DNA from: Burkholderia paludis
GTDB lineage: Bacteria > Pseudomonadota > Gammaproteobacteria > Burkholderiales > Burkholderiaceae
DNA length: 64,000 bases
NCBI RefSeq assembly: GCF_000732615.1
Contig: NZ_JPGL01000005.1
Span: 124,001-188,000 of the forward strand
Reading direction: 5' to 3'
Every line of letters starts with the position of its first letter. Position 1 is the first letter of the stretch. The translations under genes were made by a program, and so were the position numbers. The notes beneath the pieces are model-generated. The model saw nothing but the letters and a program-made list of their open reading frames with translations, ran no database searches and had not been told where the DNA came from. This document shows positions 1 to 13,876 of this stretch, piece after piece.

Positions 1-903
1 GCGAACAACGTCGGCAAGCTCAAGACGCCCGGCAAGGCCCTCTACACGTGCCTGCTCAATCCGCAGGGCGGCGTCATCGACGACCTGATCGTCTACTACT
101 TCACCGAAGAATTCTTCCGCGTCGTCGTCAACGCCGGCACGGCCGAGAAAGACATCGCGTGGTTCAACCAGCTGAACGAGCAAGGCGGCTACGGCCTCAC
201 GATCGCCCCGCGCAGCGATTTCGCGATCGTCGCCGTACAGGGTCCGAACGCCCGCGAAAAGGTCTGGACGACGGTGCCCGCCGCGCGCGCCGCGACGAGC
301 GAGCTGAAGCCGTTCAACGCCGCGCAGGTCGCCGGCACGCCGTTCGGCGATCTGACCGTCGCACGCACCGGCTATACCGGTGAAGACGGCTTCGAGGTCA
401 TCGTCCCGGCCGTGCATGTCGAGGCGCTGTGGCACGCGCTGCAGCAGAACGGCGTGCGCCCCTGCGGGCTCGGCGCGCGCGACACGCTGCGCCTCGAGGC
501 CGGCATGAACCTGTACGGCCAGGACATGGACGACACCGTCTCCCCGCTCGACGCCGGCCTCGCCTGGACGGTCGACCTCGGCGCGCCGCGCGACTTCGTC
601 GGCCGCGCCGCACTCGAGGCAAACGGCACCCGCGCCGCGTTCGTCGGCCTGATCCTGCAGAAGGAAAACGGCAAGGCGGGCGGCGTGCTGCGCGCGCACC
701 AGAAGGTCGTCACGCCGCACGGCGAAGGCGAGATCACGAGCGGCACGTTCTCGCCGTCGATGCAGGAGTCGATCGCGTTCGCGCGCGTGCCGGCAGCCGT
801 CCAGATCGGCGACACCGTCCAGGTGCAAATTCGAGACAAGAATCTTCCCGCGCGCGTGGTAAAACTGCCGTTCGTGCGCAACGGCAAGGTCCTCGCTGCG
901 TAA
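1..903 (+). CDS. gcvT: Glycine cleavage system T protein (aminomethyltransferase), 5' end outside window
   Basis: The reading frame is open from the first base to the TAA at 901, giving about 300 C-terminal residues of a protein usually near 370. T protein takes the aminomethyl group from lipoylated H protein and passes it to tetrahydrofolate, releasing ammonia and 5,10-methylene-THF in the cytoplasm. The visible part holds the end of the GCV_T folate-binding domain ([13 protein letters not shown]; later [13 protein letters not shown]) and the C-terminal barrel domain (about the last 90 residues, with [18 protein letters not shown]). The order gcvT-gcvH-gcvP on one strand is the classic operon. 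Any glycine riboswitch would lie upstream of the window. Confidence 0.97.
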   Translation, partial: ANNVGKLKTPGKALYTCLLNPQGGVIDDLIVYYFTEEFFRVVVNAGTAEKDIAWFNQLNEQGGYGLTIAPRSDFAIVAVQGPNAREKVWTTVPAARAATSELKPFNAAQVAGTPFGDLTVARTGYTGEDGFEVIVPAVHVEALWHALQQNGVRPCGLGARDTLRLEAGMNLYGQDMDDTVSPLDAGLAWTVDLGAPRDFVGRAALEANGTRAAFVGLILQKENGKAGGVLRAHQKVVTPHGEGEITSGTFSPSMQESIAFARVPAAVQIGDTVQVQIRDKNLPARVVKLPFVRNGKVLAA

Positions 904-1017
904 CGGCCGGGGGCCCGCCTCCCGGAAAGCCGGGAGATGGCGCCCGGCGCAACCCCACCCGGCACGCCCCGGCGGCGCGCCAGCAGAACGAACACACCCT
1001 TTTATCAGGAGCAACCG

Positions 1018-1398
1018 ATGAGCAACGTCCCGGCCGAGCTGAAATACACCGACGAACACGAGTGGATCCGCACCGAGGCAGACGGCACGCTGACGATCGG
1101 CATCACCGATCACGCGCAGAACACGCTTGGCGACATCGTATTCCTCGAACTGCCGCCCGTCGGCAAGCAGGTGAAGGCAGGCGACGCGATCGGCGTCGTC
1201 GAATCCGTGAAAGCCGCATCGGACATCTTTTCGCCGGTGTCGGGCGAGGTGACCGCCATCAACGGGGACGCCGTCGACACGCCCGAGGAAGTGAACAGCG
1301 ACCCGTACGACACGTGGCTGTTCAAGATCAAGCTCGCCGCCGGCGCATCGACCGACAGCCTGCTTGACGCCGCCGCCTACAGCAAGCTGATCGACTAA
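1018..1398 (+). CDS. gcvH: Glycine cleavage system H protein (lipoyl carrier)
   Basis: 126 residues, normal for H protein. It carries a lipoyl group that shuttles the methylamine intermediate from P to T protein and the reduced form to dihydrolipoamide dehydrogenase. The lipoylation site is visible as VESVKAASD with Lys65. The start at ATG 1018 ([10 protein letters not shown]) is chosen over an upstream ATG at 937 because it matches the family N-terminus and has an AGGAG-type ribosome site just before it. It follows gcvT by about 115 bp and precedes gcvP by 65 bp, so all three are probably co-transcribed. Confidence 0.98.
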   Translation: MSNVPAELKYTDEHEWIRTEADGTLTIGITDHAQNTLGDIVFLELPPVGKQVKAGDAIGVVESVKAASDIFSPVSGEVTAINGDAVDTPEEVNSDPYDTWLFKIKLAAGASTDSLLDAAAYSKLID

Positions 1399-1463
1399 TT
1401 TCCCTACCCGAACCGCGCGGGGCCGGTCAGCCGCCCCGCTCCGCGCGGGACCAGAGTCACGCC

Positions 1464-4391
<2,928 letters not shown>

Positions 4392-4427
4392 CGCACGCCC
4401 GGCCCGGAGCCGTCCGATGGTGACCGC

Positions 4428-4460
4428 ACCGCACGCAACGCAGTGTTGCGTGCGGTTTTT
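4428..4460 (+). terminator. Rho-independent terminator of the gcvTHP operon
   Basis: Perfect 12-bp arms ACCGCACGCAAC / GTTGCGTGCGGT around a 5-nt loop, followed by a T run, 37 bp after the gcvP stop. Orientation fits plus-strand termination. Confidence 0.92.
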
Positions 4461-4542
4461 GCGTTCGCCGCGCGAAGCCGCTCACGTTCACCCGCCAATC
4501 CGGCTAACATCACACGCGATCCAGCCAATGAAGGAGTTCCGC

Positions 4543-5679
4543 ATGGTGCGTCCGATGTTTCCGGGCCAGGGTGCAACCGGGCAGCGGCCGCGCGCGCGCC
4601 GCTTCGTACCGATGTTCGTCGCGTCGCTGTCGCTTGCCGCAGCCGGCCTCGGCGCGTCCGGCTGCGCGCGCGCGGCAATGAATTTCTGCGCGGCGCCGGC
4701 CCTGCAGGCGAGCGAGACGACGCAGGCCGAACCGGGCGTCCAGGCGCTGATTCGCAGCGTCGACGCGCACATCGGCGAGCAGCCGAAGGCGATGGCGCGC
4801 GTGCACACCGAGGGCACGCTGCCGCACGAAGGCATCTACGACCAGAGCGCCGCCGCGCTGAAGGATCTCGACCTGATGCGCGACGCGGCGCTCGCGTGGC
4901 GCGTGACGAACGCGCCGCGCTACCTGCAGCTCGTCGACCGCTTCCTGTCCGCGTGGGTCACGACCTACCAGCCGAGCTTCAATCCGATCGACGAGACGCG
5001 CTTCGAAAGCCTGATCGTCGCGTACGACATGACCGCGAGCGCGCTGCCGGTCAAGACCCGCAACGCCACGGCAGCATTCATCGCGACGCTCGGCGCCGGC
5101 TATGTCGCGCAGATCGACGCGCAGAAGCGCCCGCTCACGGGCACCTGGCGCAACAACTGGCAGAGCCACCGGATCAAGCTGATCGCGCTGTCCGCGTTCA
5201 CGCTCGGCGATCGCAAGATGATGAACGCCGCGCAGCGGCTGTTCGTCGAGCATCTCGCCGACAACATCGGCCCGGACGGCAAGACGTGGGACTTCGAGGA
5301 ACGCGACGCGCTGCATTACGCGGTCTACGACCTGCAGCCGCTGGTCACGGCCGCGCTCGCCGCGCGCCGCTTCAACCGCAACTGGCTGCGCGAGCGCGGC
5401 ACGAACGGCGCGACGCTCGCGGCCGCGCTCGACTGGCTCGTGCCGTATGCGCGCGGCGAGAAGACGCACGAGGAATTCGTGAATTCGCCGGTGCCGTTCG
5501 ACGCGAAGCGCCGCGAGGCCGGCCTGCCCGGCTACACGGGGCAGTGGGACCCGAAAAACGCCACCGAACTCTTTCATCTGGCCGCGCGGCTCGACGGGCG
5601 CTATGCCCGCGTCGCGCAGCAGCTTTCCCCAACGCCGCCCGCATGGCTCGCCGCGTGCCTGCCCCTGCAGGCGCGCTAG
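4543..5679 (+). CDS. Exported alginate lyase family protein, probable lipoprotein
   Basis: 378 residues from ATG 4543, chosen because AAGGAG sits 6 nt upstream; ATG 4528 overlaps that ribosome site. The N-terminus is basic (RPRARRF), then hydrophobic (about residues 22-39), then ASGC with Cys41, a plausible lipobox; cleavage after CARA is the alternative. The body resembles the alpha-toroid of PL5 alginate lyases, with GTWRNNWQSHRIK (compare the family NNH motif) and RDALHYAVYDLQPLVTAA (compare the family RALHYHNYALxPL pattern). The middle histidine of NNH is Trp here, so substrate and activity are uncertain. No alginate genes are adjacent; sdaA follows 30 bp later. Confidence 0.75.
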   Translation: MVRPMFPGQGATGQRPRARRFVPMFVASLSLAAAGLGASGCARAAMNFCAAPALQASETTQAEPGVQALIRSVDAHIGEQPKAMARVHTEGTLPHEGIYDQSAAALKDLDLMRDAALAWRVTNAPRYLQLVDRFLSAWVTTYQPSFNPIDETRFESLIVAYDMTASALPVKTRNATAAFIATLGAGYVAQIDAQKRPLTGTWRNNWQSHRIKLIALSAFTLGDRKMMNAAQRLFVEHLADNIGPDGKTWDFEERDALHYAVYDLQPLVTAALAARRFNRNWLRERGTNGATLAAALDWLVPYARGEKTHEEFVNSPVPFDAKRREAGLPGYTGQWDPKNATELFHLAARLDGRYARVAQQLSPTPPAWLAACLPLQAR

Positions 5680-5709
5680 CACTACTCTTATAGCAAGGCA
5701 GGTATCGAA

Positions 5710-7098
<1,389 letters not shown>

Positions 7099-7114
7099 CG
7101 CAGAGACGGCGGCC

Positions 7115-7139
7115 ACGCGGGGAAATCGCCTCCCCGCGT
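7115..7139 (+). terminator. Hairpin downstream of sdaA
   Basis: Arms ACGCGGGGA / TCCCCGCGT around a 7-nt loop, 17 bp after the sdaA stop, followed only by TTAG. Strong stem but weak T tract, so it may stabilise the 3' end or act as a weak terminator. Confidence 0.55.
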
Positions 7140-7334
7140 TAGCGCCGGCCGTTCGGCCGGTTCTCCGGCCGCAGCCCCGGATGGCCGGCAAAAATCCCGC
7201 CCGTGGCAGGTCACGCGGGCGGCGCCGAGCGACATGGCGACGCAGTGTCCGGATCAAGCCGCGGTCCGACACTTTTCAGCGCCCCGCCGACAGGCGTAAG
7301 CTGTACATCCCGCTACCCAGGGAGACGGCAGCCC

Positions 7335-9038
7335 ATGTCGCATTCCAAGGATGTCGAGCCGCGCGCCACCACCGGCGCGCGACTGCTCGTCGATGCGTTG
7401 CTCGCCAATCACGTCGAACGCGTGTTCTGCGTGCCGGGCGAGAGTTTCCTCGCCGTACTCGATGCGCTGTCGGACGATACCGAGCGCATCCAGACGATCG
7501 TCTGCCGCCACGAGGCGGCTGCCGCGAACATGGCCGAGGCCGTCGGCAAGCTGACCGGCCGCCCCGGCATCGCGTTCGTCACGCGCGGGCCCGGTGCGAC
7601 CCACGCATCGATCGGCGTGCACACCGCGTTCCAGGATTCGACGCCGATGATCCTGTTCATCGGCCAGTGCGCGCGCGAGCACCTCGACCGCGAAGCCTTC
7701 CAGGAAATCGACTACCGGCGGATGTTCGGCCAGATGGCCAAATGGGTCGCGCAGATCGACGACCCGCTCCGCGTACCCGAATACCTGAGCCATGCGTTCC
7801 ACGTCGCGACCTCCGGCCGGCCCGGCCCGGTCGTGCTGGCGCTGCCGGAGGACGTGCTGTCGGACGCATGCGCGGCGCAGCCCGTCGTGCCGGCCGCGAA
7901 GCGCGTCGCGGCCGCGCCGTCGGCCGCGCAGATCGACGAGCTGCGCGAGCGTCTCGCACGCGCGGAGCGGCCGTTCGCCCTGGTCGGCGGCAGCGGCTGG
8001 ACGCCCGACGCGTGCGCGAACCTGCGCACCTTCGTCGAGCGCTGGCAACTGCCGGTCGCCTGCGCGTTCCGCTATCAGGACACGATCGACAACGCGCATC
8101 CGAATTACGCGGGCGACGTCGGGCTCGGGATCAATCCCGCGCTCGCGAAGCGCATCCGCGACGCCGACCTGCTGCTCGCGATCGGGCCGCGCCTCGGCGA
8201 GGCGACGACCGGCGGCTACACGCTGCTCGACATCCCGAAGACGCACCAGACGCTGATCCACGTGCACCAGGGCGCTGACGAACTCGGCCGCGTGTATGCG
8301 GCCGACCTGCCGATCGTCTCGGGGATGCCCGAGATCGCCGCGCCGCTCGCCGCGCTCGAACCGCCCGAGCGGCCCGCCTGGGCCGGCACGGCCGCGGACG
8401 CGCATCGCGCGTATCGCGAATGGCATGCACCGCTGCCGATGCCCGGCGACGTCCAGCTCGGCGACGTGATGGTGCAGTTGCGCGAGCGCCTGCCGCACGA
8501 CGCGATCCTGACCAACGGCGCCGGCAACTACGCGATCTGGCTGCACCGCCACTTCGCGTACCGTCACTTCCGCTCGCAGCTCGCGCCGACGAGCGGCGCG
8601 ATGGGCTACGGGCTTCCCGCGGCGCTCGCCGCGAAGTCGCTGTATCCGTCGCGCACCGTCGTCGCGCTCGCGGGCGACGGCTGCTTCATGATGGCCGGCA
8701 ACGAGCTCGCGACCGCGATGCAGTACGGGCTGAACATCGTCGCAATCGTCGTCAACAACGGGCATTTCGGCACGATCCGCATGCATCAGGAGCGCAACTA
8801 TCCGGGGCGCGTGCATGGCACGGGGCTCACGAACCCCGATTTCGCCGCCTATGCGCGCGCGTTCGGCGCGCATGGCGAGACGGTCGAGCGCACCGCCGAT
8901 TTCGCGCCCGCGCTCGAACGCGCGCTGACCTGCGGACGGCCCGCGCTGATCGAGATCCGCATTCCGCAGAACGCCAGCACGCCGGCCGCGACGCTCGAAC
9001 AGATTCGCGAGCAGGGCCGCCGCGCGCGCGACGGCTGA
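7335..9038 (+). CDS. Thiamine diphosphate-binding enzyme, acetolactate synthase-like family
   Basis: 567 residues from ATG 7335 (MSHSKDVEPRATTG), which has GGGAGA upstream. Three ThDP-enzyme domains are recognisable: the N-terminal PYR domain with catalytic Glu60 in CRHEAAAANMAEA and TRGPGATHASIGVHTA; a central NAD-like domain; and the C-terminal PP domain with the ThDP/Mg motif G447-D448-G449 to N474-N475. The layout is that of acetolactate synthase, benzoylformate decarboxylase and sulfoacetaldehyde acetyltransferase relatives. No small regulatory subunit (ilvH) is nearby, so this is probably not the biosynthetic acetolactate synthase; the substrate cannot be told from sequence. Its stop is 2 bp before the next gene, which implies translational coupling. 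Confidence 0.85.
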   Translation: MSHSKDVEPRATTGARLLVDALLANHVERVFCVPGESFLAVLDALSDDTERIQTIVCRHEAAAANMAEAVGKLTGRPGIAFVTRGPGATHASIGVHTAFQDSTPMILFIGQCAREHLDREAFQEIDYRRMFGQMAKWVAQIDDPLRVPEYLSHAFHVATSGRPGPVVLALPEDVLSDACAAQPVVPAAKRVAAAPSAAQIDELRERLARAERPFALVGGSGWTPDACANLRTFVERWQLPVACAFRYQDTIDNAHPNYAGDVGLGINPALAKRIRDADLLLAIGPRLGEATTGGYTLLDIPKTHQTLIHVHQGADELGRVYAADLPIVSGMPEIAAPLAALEPPERPAWAGTAADAHRAYREWHAPLPMPGDVQLGDVMVQLRERLPHDAILTNGAGNYAIWLHRHFAYRHFRSQLAPTSGAMGYGLPAALAAKSLYPSRTVVALAGDGCFMMAGNELATAMQYGLNIVAIVVNNGHFGTIRMHQERNYPGRVHGTGLTNPDFAAYARAFGAHGETVERTADFAPALERALTCGRPALIEIRIPQNASTPAATLEQIREQGRRARDG

Positions 9039-9040
9039 CC

Positions 9041-10132
9041 ATGGGCACGCGTGCCGCGCCGCCCGCCGTCGTGCTGTCGCACGACGAGGCGCTCGCGCTC
9101 CCCGGCACGCTGCTCGCGCCGGACGGCACGCTCGTCGCGCCTTACGACCTCGAGCAAGACAACGTGCGCGCCGTCGGCCATGTGCCGGCCGCGCCCGCCT
9201 GCGGCCTGCTGCATGCCGCGTCCCGGCCGTTCCGGCTCGACTACGACGGCGCACGGCACGTGCACGTGATCAACGGGATGGGCGTCACGCTCGGCGATTC
9301 GGTGATCGGGCTCACGGCCCTCGCCGCGCTGCGGGCGGCACATCCGGGCCTGTGTTTCACGCTGTACCGGCCGGCCCGCGCGCCGCACTATGTCGACGCG
9401 CTCTACACGCTCGCGGCCGGCGTCGTCGCGCCGTCGCGCGCGCTGCCCTGCCCCGCTGACGCGCTGCCCGCGGGTGCGCCGTGCGTCGACGTCGGCAATC
9501 ACCTGTACTGGCCCGCGTTCGCGCGGCTGCCGATGATCGATTTCTTCCTCGACGCGCTCGGCGTGGAACCCGCGTCGATACCGGCGTCGGCCAAGCGCAA
9601 CCGCTGGCTCGCGCGGCTGCCGCTGCCGGGGTTGCCGTCGGGATGGCGGCGCCCGTATGCGCTGTTCTGCTCGACCGCGACCACCGCGGTGCGCAGCGTG
9701 CCGCCCGCGCTGCGTGCGTCGTTCGTCGAGCTGCTCGTGCAGCGCTACGGATTGCCGGTGGTCGGGTTCGGGCCCGTCGCGCATCCCGCGTATCTCGACG
9801 TGAGTGCCGGGGCGCCCCTCGATATCGCACGACTCATTGCGTGGATCAAGGGCGCCAGCCTGCTGTTCGCGTCCGATACGGTCGCGCCGCATCTCGCGGA
9901 CGGTTTCGACGTGCCGACGCTCGCGTGCTTCACGACGATCGGGCCGGTGCTGCGCGTGCGCGACTATCCGCATTGCGTGGCGGTCGCGCTCGACATGCCG
10001 GTCGAATTGCGCGGGGTGCATCGCAGCGAGCAGCCGGCCGATCTCGCGGCGGTCGAAGCCGCTTACCGGGCGATCGACTGGAACGCGATCGCCTGGCCGT
10101 TGCCGCGCACGGCCGCGACGCCGACCGGATGA
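9041..10132 (+). CDS. GT9-like glycosyltransferase (heptosyltransferase-related)
   Basis: 363 residues. The start ATG 9041 follows the TGA of the ThDP enzyme by 2 bp. The N-terminal region (about residues 1-75) has no clear relative. After it, NGMGVTLGDSVIGLTALAAL followed by RAAHP resembles the GxGD..V..PAL.ALR..HP segment of glycosyltransferase family 9, and the C-terminal half has ALFCSTATTAVRSVPP and SDTVAPHLADGFDVPTLACF, the nucleotide-sugar side of that fold. No transmembrane segment or signal peptide is apparent. The acceptor is unknown, and the coupling to a ThDP enzyme is unusual for a lipopolysaccharide enzyme. It could equally be a divergent family member with a different substrate. 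Confidence 0.6.
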   Translation: MGTRAAPPAVVLSHDEALALPGTLLAPDGTLVAPYDLEQDNVRAVGHVPAAPACGLLHAASRPFRLDYDGARHVHVINGMGVTLGDSVIGLTALAALRAAHPGLCFTLYRPARAPHYVDALYTLAAGVVAPSRALPCPADALPAGAPCVDVGNHLYWPAFARLPMIDFFLDALGVEPASIPASAKRNRWLARLPLPGLPSGWRRPYALFCSTATTAVRSVPPALRASFVELLVQRYGLPVVGFGPVAHPAYLDVSAGAPLDIARLIAWIKGASLLFASDTVAPHLADGFDVPTLACFTTIGPVLRVRDYPHCVAVALDMPVELRGVHRSEQPADLAAVEAAYRAIDWNAIAWPLPRTAATPTG

Positions 10133-10169
10133 TTCGCCCCGGCGCGGCGCGCCGGCCGCACCGTTCCCG

Positions 10170-11204
10170 TCACCCCGCCGCGACCGTCGCCGCGCGATCG
10201 CGCAGCGTTTCCGACGGACGCTTGCCGAACAGCCGGCGGTAATCGGTCGCGAACTGGCTGAGATGCCAGAAGCCCCAGGCCGCTGCGACATCCTGCACCG
10301 AGCCGGCCGCGCGGCCGCACAGATCGCGCCGCGCACCGTTCAGCCGCAGCGTGCGCAGGTAAGTCGCGGGCGCCATCCCGAGCACGTCCTGGAAGCAGTA
10401 CTGCAGCGTGCGCCGGCTCACATGCAACTGCTCGCACAGCTCGGGCACGCCGACCGGGCGCGTGCGGTGCGCGAGCACGTAATCGCGCGCCTGCTCGACG
10501 ATCCAGCGGCGCATCGACGGCGCGCGGCCGGCGCCGTCGTCGGCCGGTTGCGCGCACACGTCGAACAGCGCGGCCAGCACCTCGGCCTGCAGGTCGTCGC
10601 GCTGCACGCCGGCGAGCGGGCCGGCCATCGCCACCGCGCCGTCGAGCCGGCTGCCGAGCAACGCGCACAGGCGCCCGAGCCGCGTATCGCCGACCTGCAT
10701 CACCGGTTGCGTGAACAGCCGCTCGTCGAGCGCGCGGCATTCGACGTCCTCCGCATAGCGGCGCAACACGTCGCCGCGCACGACGACGCCGTAGATCGAG
10801 AACTGCGCGGGCGTCACCAGTTCGAATTCGACGTTGCCGGGCCGGAACGCCAGCGCGCCGGGCCCGATGCGGCAGGTATCGACGCGCGCGGCGCCGTCGC
10901 ACACGAGCGGGATGCCGAACCAGTACGCATCGCCGCGCACCTCGCACGCCTGGCGCAGCAAGTGGCTCGTCGATTCGCGAAACAGCTTCATCGTGTCGAG
11001 CGGCAGCTCGGTCAGCGTGCCGACGAAGCGGCCGGCCGCGAGCTGGTCGTAGGTCTGCCGCCAGCCGATCAGGTTGCGAGCCTGCTCGTCCGCGTCGTGC
11101 GCGACGCTGACGACGGCCTGCCCCGCCAGCGCGTCGTCGCCCTGCGCGTTGCGACGCGTGTCTTCGGCCGTCGGTTCCTCGATACTCGCCACGTGTCGAT
11201 CCAT
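10170..11204 (-). CDS. eutR: AraC-family transcriptional regulator, EutR-like
   Basis: 344 residues from ATG 11204, preceded by GGGAGGA; an upstream GTG at 11219 lacks a ribosome site. The C-terminal quarter is an AraC double helix-turn-helix (VPELCEQLHVSRRTLQYCF and later WGFWHLSQFATDYRRLFGKRPSE). The N-terminal part is a cupin-like effector domain starting around GWRQTYDQLAAGRFVG. EutR-type regulators activate ethanolamine genes in response to ethanolamine and cobalamin. Assignment rests on overall likeness and on sharing a region with eutBC, the ethanolamine permease and an aldehyde dehydrogenase. A general AraC activator is the alternative. Confidence 0.7.
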   Translation of the reverse strand: MDRHVASIEEPTAEDTRRNAQGDDALAGQAVVSVAHDADEQARNLIGWRQTYDQLAAGRFVGTLTELPLDTMKLFRESTSHLLRQACEVRGDAYWFGIPLVCDGAARVDTCRIGPGALAFRPGNVEFELVTPAQFSIYGVVVRGDVLRRYAEDVECRALDERLFTQPVMQVGDTRLGRLCALLGSRLDGAVAMAGPLAGVQRDDLQAEVLAALFDVCAQPADDGAGRAPSMRRWIVEQARDYVLAHRTRPVGVPELCEQLHVSRRTLQYCFQDVLGMAPATYLRTLRLNGARRDLCGRAAGSVQDVAAAWGFWHLSQFATDYRRLFGKRPSETLRDRAATVAAG

Positions 11205-11401
11205 CGTGTCCTCCCTCACTGCGCGGAACCGCGTGTGTCACGCAAGTCCCGTGCCGAACGGCGCGTTGCGGCGGGCGGCCCGTCATGCCGGGCTGCCCGG
11301 CCGGTGCGCGCCCGCCGCGCGCACCCGGAGGCGGCGCGCCGCGCACGCCGCCGGTGCGAACGGCGCGACGACCGCGCATGCCGGCCGCCGCCGGCGGTCG
11401 G

Positions 11402-11944
11402 CTACCCGGCCGGCTTCAGCCGCACGACCCGGGTGCCGCAGTTGCCGTACGCCTGCGCGACCGCCAGCTCGACGATCTCGCTGCCGGTCGGCCAGGGCGC
11501 CGCGTCCGCATCGCGCAGATCGGCGCGCAGCGTCGCGCGGCCGTTGATCCGGTAGCGGATGCCGCGCACGAAATCGACGAACAGCAACCCGACGCCGCTG
11601 CCGTCGCATGCGATCGTATCGATCCGGCCACCGTCGCCGCGTGCCGGCAGCGCGAAGCGCAGCGTCTTCGTGTCGATCACGCGGACCACCGGCAATAGCT
11701 CGCCGTTCGCATCGCGCAGGCTCTGCACGATGTCGCAGGTCAGCGGGGCGTGCGCGCCGCCTGCGACGCCGACGAACATGAACGGCTGCGATTCGACGAA
11801 CTGCCGCACGCCGATGCTCACGCGCGTCGTCACCACGTCGCTCATCCGCTCGGCTTCGTCCGCGACGCCGAAGCGGTGCTGTGCGTCGAGTTCGCCCGGG
11901 TGGAACACGGGGTGGCGCGGAAAGGATCGGGGCGGTTCTGCCAT
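11402..11944 (-). CDS. Pyridoxamine 5'-phosphate oxidase-family (FMN split-barrel) protein
   Basis: 180 residues starting MAEPPRSFPRHPVFHPGE. The recognisable parts are MFVGVAGGAHAPLTCDIVQ (strand with the small-residue turn seen in PPOX-fold proteins), VIDTKTLRFALPARGD and [23 protein letters not shown], the latter typical of the flavin-binding split barrel. Function unknown. It shares the fold, and the phrase LLFVDFVR, with the plus-strand protein at 14126-14554 on the other side of the aldehyde dehydrogenase. Transcribed with, and upstream of, the AraC gene after a gap of about 200 bp. Confidence 0.6.
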   Translation of the reverse strand: MAEPPRSFPRHPVFHPGELDAQHRFGVADEAERMSDVVTTRVSIGVRQFVESQPFMFVGVAGGAHAPLTCDIVQSLRDANGELLPVVRVIDTKTLRFALPARGDGGRIDTIACDGSGVGLLFVDFVRGIRYRINGRATLRADLRDADAAPWPTGSEIVELAVAQAYGNCGTRVVRLKPAG

Positions 11945-12268
11945 GCTGGGTTGCCTTCACGGACCTCGGCGCGCCGTGTCGCCGCGAGCGGGCGGCTGCC
12001 GGTGTCGTTGCCGGCGCCCGCCGCGACGCGGCACGGCCGACGCCGGGTGTCAGTCGGATGTCGGGATCGGAAGCGGCGCGGCATGCGGATGGCCGGCGCG
12101 TGCGCCCGTCCCGCCGCGCACCGCCCGACGGCCGGGCACATGCCTCCGACCGTCGGGCGACGGGCGCGGCCGGAATGCCGCGCGCGTTACCGTCGCACGT
12201 CCGAGACCGTACCGGCCGGCCCTGCGTGCCGGCCAGCCCGCCCCGTCGCCTCGCGCCGCCCCGGTTGC
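11945..12268. other. Intergenic, no gene seen
   Basis: About 320 bp of very GC-rich sequence between the aldehyde dehydrogenase stop and the split-barrel gene. Several ORFs cross it but none has a ribosome site or recognisable product. No T-tailed hairpin found. Confidence 0.5.
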
Positions 12269-13795
12269 TCAGAAGAACCCGAGCGCCTCGGCCTGATAGC
12301 TGACCAGCAGGCACTTCGTCTGCTGATAGTTCGACAGCGCCATCTTGTGCGTCTCGCGGCCGATCCCCGACTGCTTGTAGCCGCCGAACGCCGCGTGCGC
12401 GGGGTACAGGTGGTAGCAGTTGGTCCACACCCGCCCGGCCTCGACCTCGCGGCCCATCCGGTAAGCCCGCGTGCCGTTGCGCGTCCACACGCCCGCGCCG
12501 AGCCCGTAGAACGTGTCGTTCGCGAGTTCGATCGCGTCCTGCTCGTCCTTGAAGGTCATCACCGACGCAACCGGCCCGAAGATCTCTTCCTGGAACACGC
12601 GCATCTTGTTGTTGCCGAGCAGCATCGTCGGCTTCACGTAGTAGCCCGTGCCGAGCTCGGCGGCCGGCGCCGTGCGCTCGCCGCCCGTCAGGCATTGCGC
12701 GCCTTCGCCGCGGCCGATGTCGATGTACGACAGGATCTTGTCGAGCTGCTGCTGCGACGCCTGCGCGCCGATCATCGTCTGCAGGTCGAGCGGGTGGCCG
12801 GCCTTGATGCGCTCGACGCGCGCGACGGCCTTCTCGATGAACCGCTCGTAGATCGATTCCTGGATCAGGATCCGCGACGGGCACGTGCACACTTCGCCCT
12901 GGTTCAGCGCGAACATCGCGAGCCCCTCGAGCGCCTTGTCGAGGAACGCGTCGTCCTGGTCGAGCACGTCGGCGAAGAAGATGTTCGGGCTCTTGCCGCC
13001 CAGTTCGACCGTCGACGGAATCAGGCTGTCGGCCGCCGCGCGCAGGATGTGCTTGCCGACCGGCGTCGAGCCCGTGAACGCGATCTTCGCGATGCGCTTG
13101 CTGGTTGCGAGCGCTTCGCCCGCTTCCTTGCCGAAGCCGTTCACGATATTGATCGTGCCGGCCGGGAACAGGTCGCCGATCAGCTCCATCAGCACCAGCA
13201 CCGACGCGGGCGTCTGCTCGGCCGGCTTCATCACCACGCAGCAGCCGGCCGCGAGCGCCGGCGCGAGCTTCCACGCGGCCATCAGCAGCGGGAAGTTCCA
13301 CGGAATGATCTGGCCGACGACGCCGAGCGGCTCGTGAAAATGGTACGCGACGGTGTTGTCGTCGATTTCGGAGATGCCGCCTTCCTGCGCGCGGATGCAG
13401 CCGGCGAAGTAGCGGAAGTGGTCGATCGCGAGCGGCAGGTCGGCCGCCATCGTCTCGCGCAGCGGCTTGCCGTTGTCGATCGTCTCGGCCACGGCCAGCA
13501 GCTTCAGGTTCCTTTCCATCCGGTCGGCGGCGGCGAGCAGCAGGTTCGCGCGCTCGGCCACCGAGGTCTTGCCCCACTTGCGGCGCGCGGCATGCGCGGC
13601 GTCGAGCGCCAGCTCGATATCGTCGGCGCCCGAGCGCGGCACGCGGCAGAACGGCTGGCCGTTGATCGGGGACACGTTCTCGAAGTACTCGCCCTTCGCC
13701 GGCGGAACCCACTTGCCGCCGATGTAGTTGTCGTACTGCTGGCGGTACGGATATTCGACGTCGAGGCCCAGTTGTTTCAGGTCAAACGGGTTCAT
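12269..13795 (-). CDS. NAD-dependent aldehyde dehydrogenase, acetaldehyde type (ExaC/AldB-like)
   Basis: 508 residues from ATG 13795, with AGGAGA 5 nt upstream. An aldehyde dehydrogenase of the AldB/ExaC/AcoD type, expected to oxidise acetaldehyde to acetate with NAD+. Visible motifs: [31 protein letters not shown], the general-base segment [10 protein letters not shown], and the catalytic Cys in [11 protein letters not shown]. In an ethanolamine region this is the step after EutBC. A consensus sigma-54 promoter lies about 67 bp upstream. Upstream the frame stays open without a stop as far as the MFS gene, but that part is not protein-like. Confidence 0.93.
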   Translation of the reverse strand: MNPFDLKQLGLDVEYPYRQQYDNYIGGKWVPPAKGEYFENVSPINGQPFCRVPRSGADDIELALDAAHAARRKWGKTSVAERANLLLAAADRMERNLKLLAVAETIDNGKPLRETMAADLPLAIDHFRYFAGCIRAQEGGISEIDDNTVAYHFHEPLGVVGQIIPWNFPLLMAAWKLAPALAAGCCVVMKPAEQTPASVLVLMELIGDLFPAGTINIVNGFGKEAGEALATSKRIAKIAFTGSTPVGKHILRAAADSLIPSTVELGGKSPNIFFADVLDQDDAFLDKALEGLAMFALNQGEVCTCPSRILIQESIYERFIEKAVARVERIKAGHPLDLQTMIGAQASQQQLDKILSYIDIGRGEGAQCLTGGERTAPAAELGTGYYVKPTMLLGNNKMRVFQEEIFGPVASVMTFKDEQDAIELANDTFYGLGAGVWTRNGTRAYRMGREVEAGRVWTNCYHLYPAHAAFGGYKQSGIGRETHKMALSNYQQTKCLLVSYQAEALGFF

Positions 13796-13861
13796 ACATG
13801 TCTCCTGTTCATCGTGCTTGTGTGAGTACAGCGCCGGTTGGATCGCGCTGCATGCGTTAAC

Positions 13862-13876
13862 GCAACATGCGTGCCA
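13862..13876 (-). promoter_or_regulatory. Sigma-54 (-24/-12) promoter of the aldehyde dehydrogenase gene
   Basis: On the minus strand the sequence is TGGCACGCATGTTGCG, matching TGGCAC-R-N4-TTGC with the correct GG-to-GC spacing. It lies about 67 bp before the start codon. A perfect palindrome TGCGTTAACGCA (13854-13865) overlaps the -12 element. The enhancer-binding protein is not encoded next to it. Confidence 0.8.
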
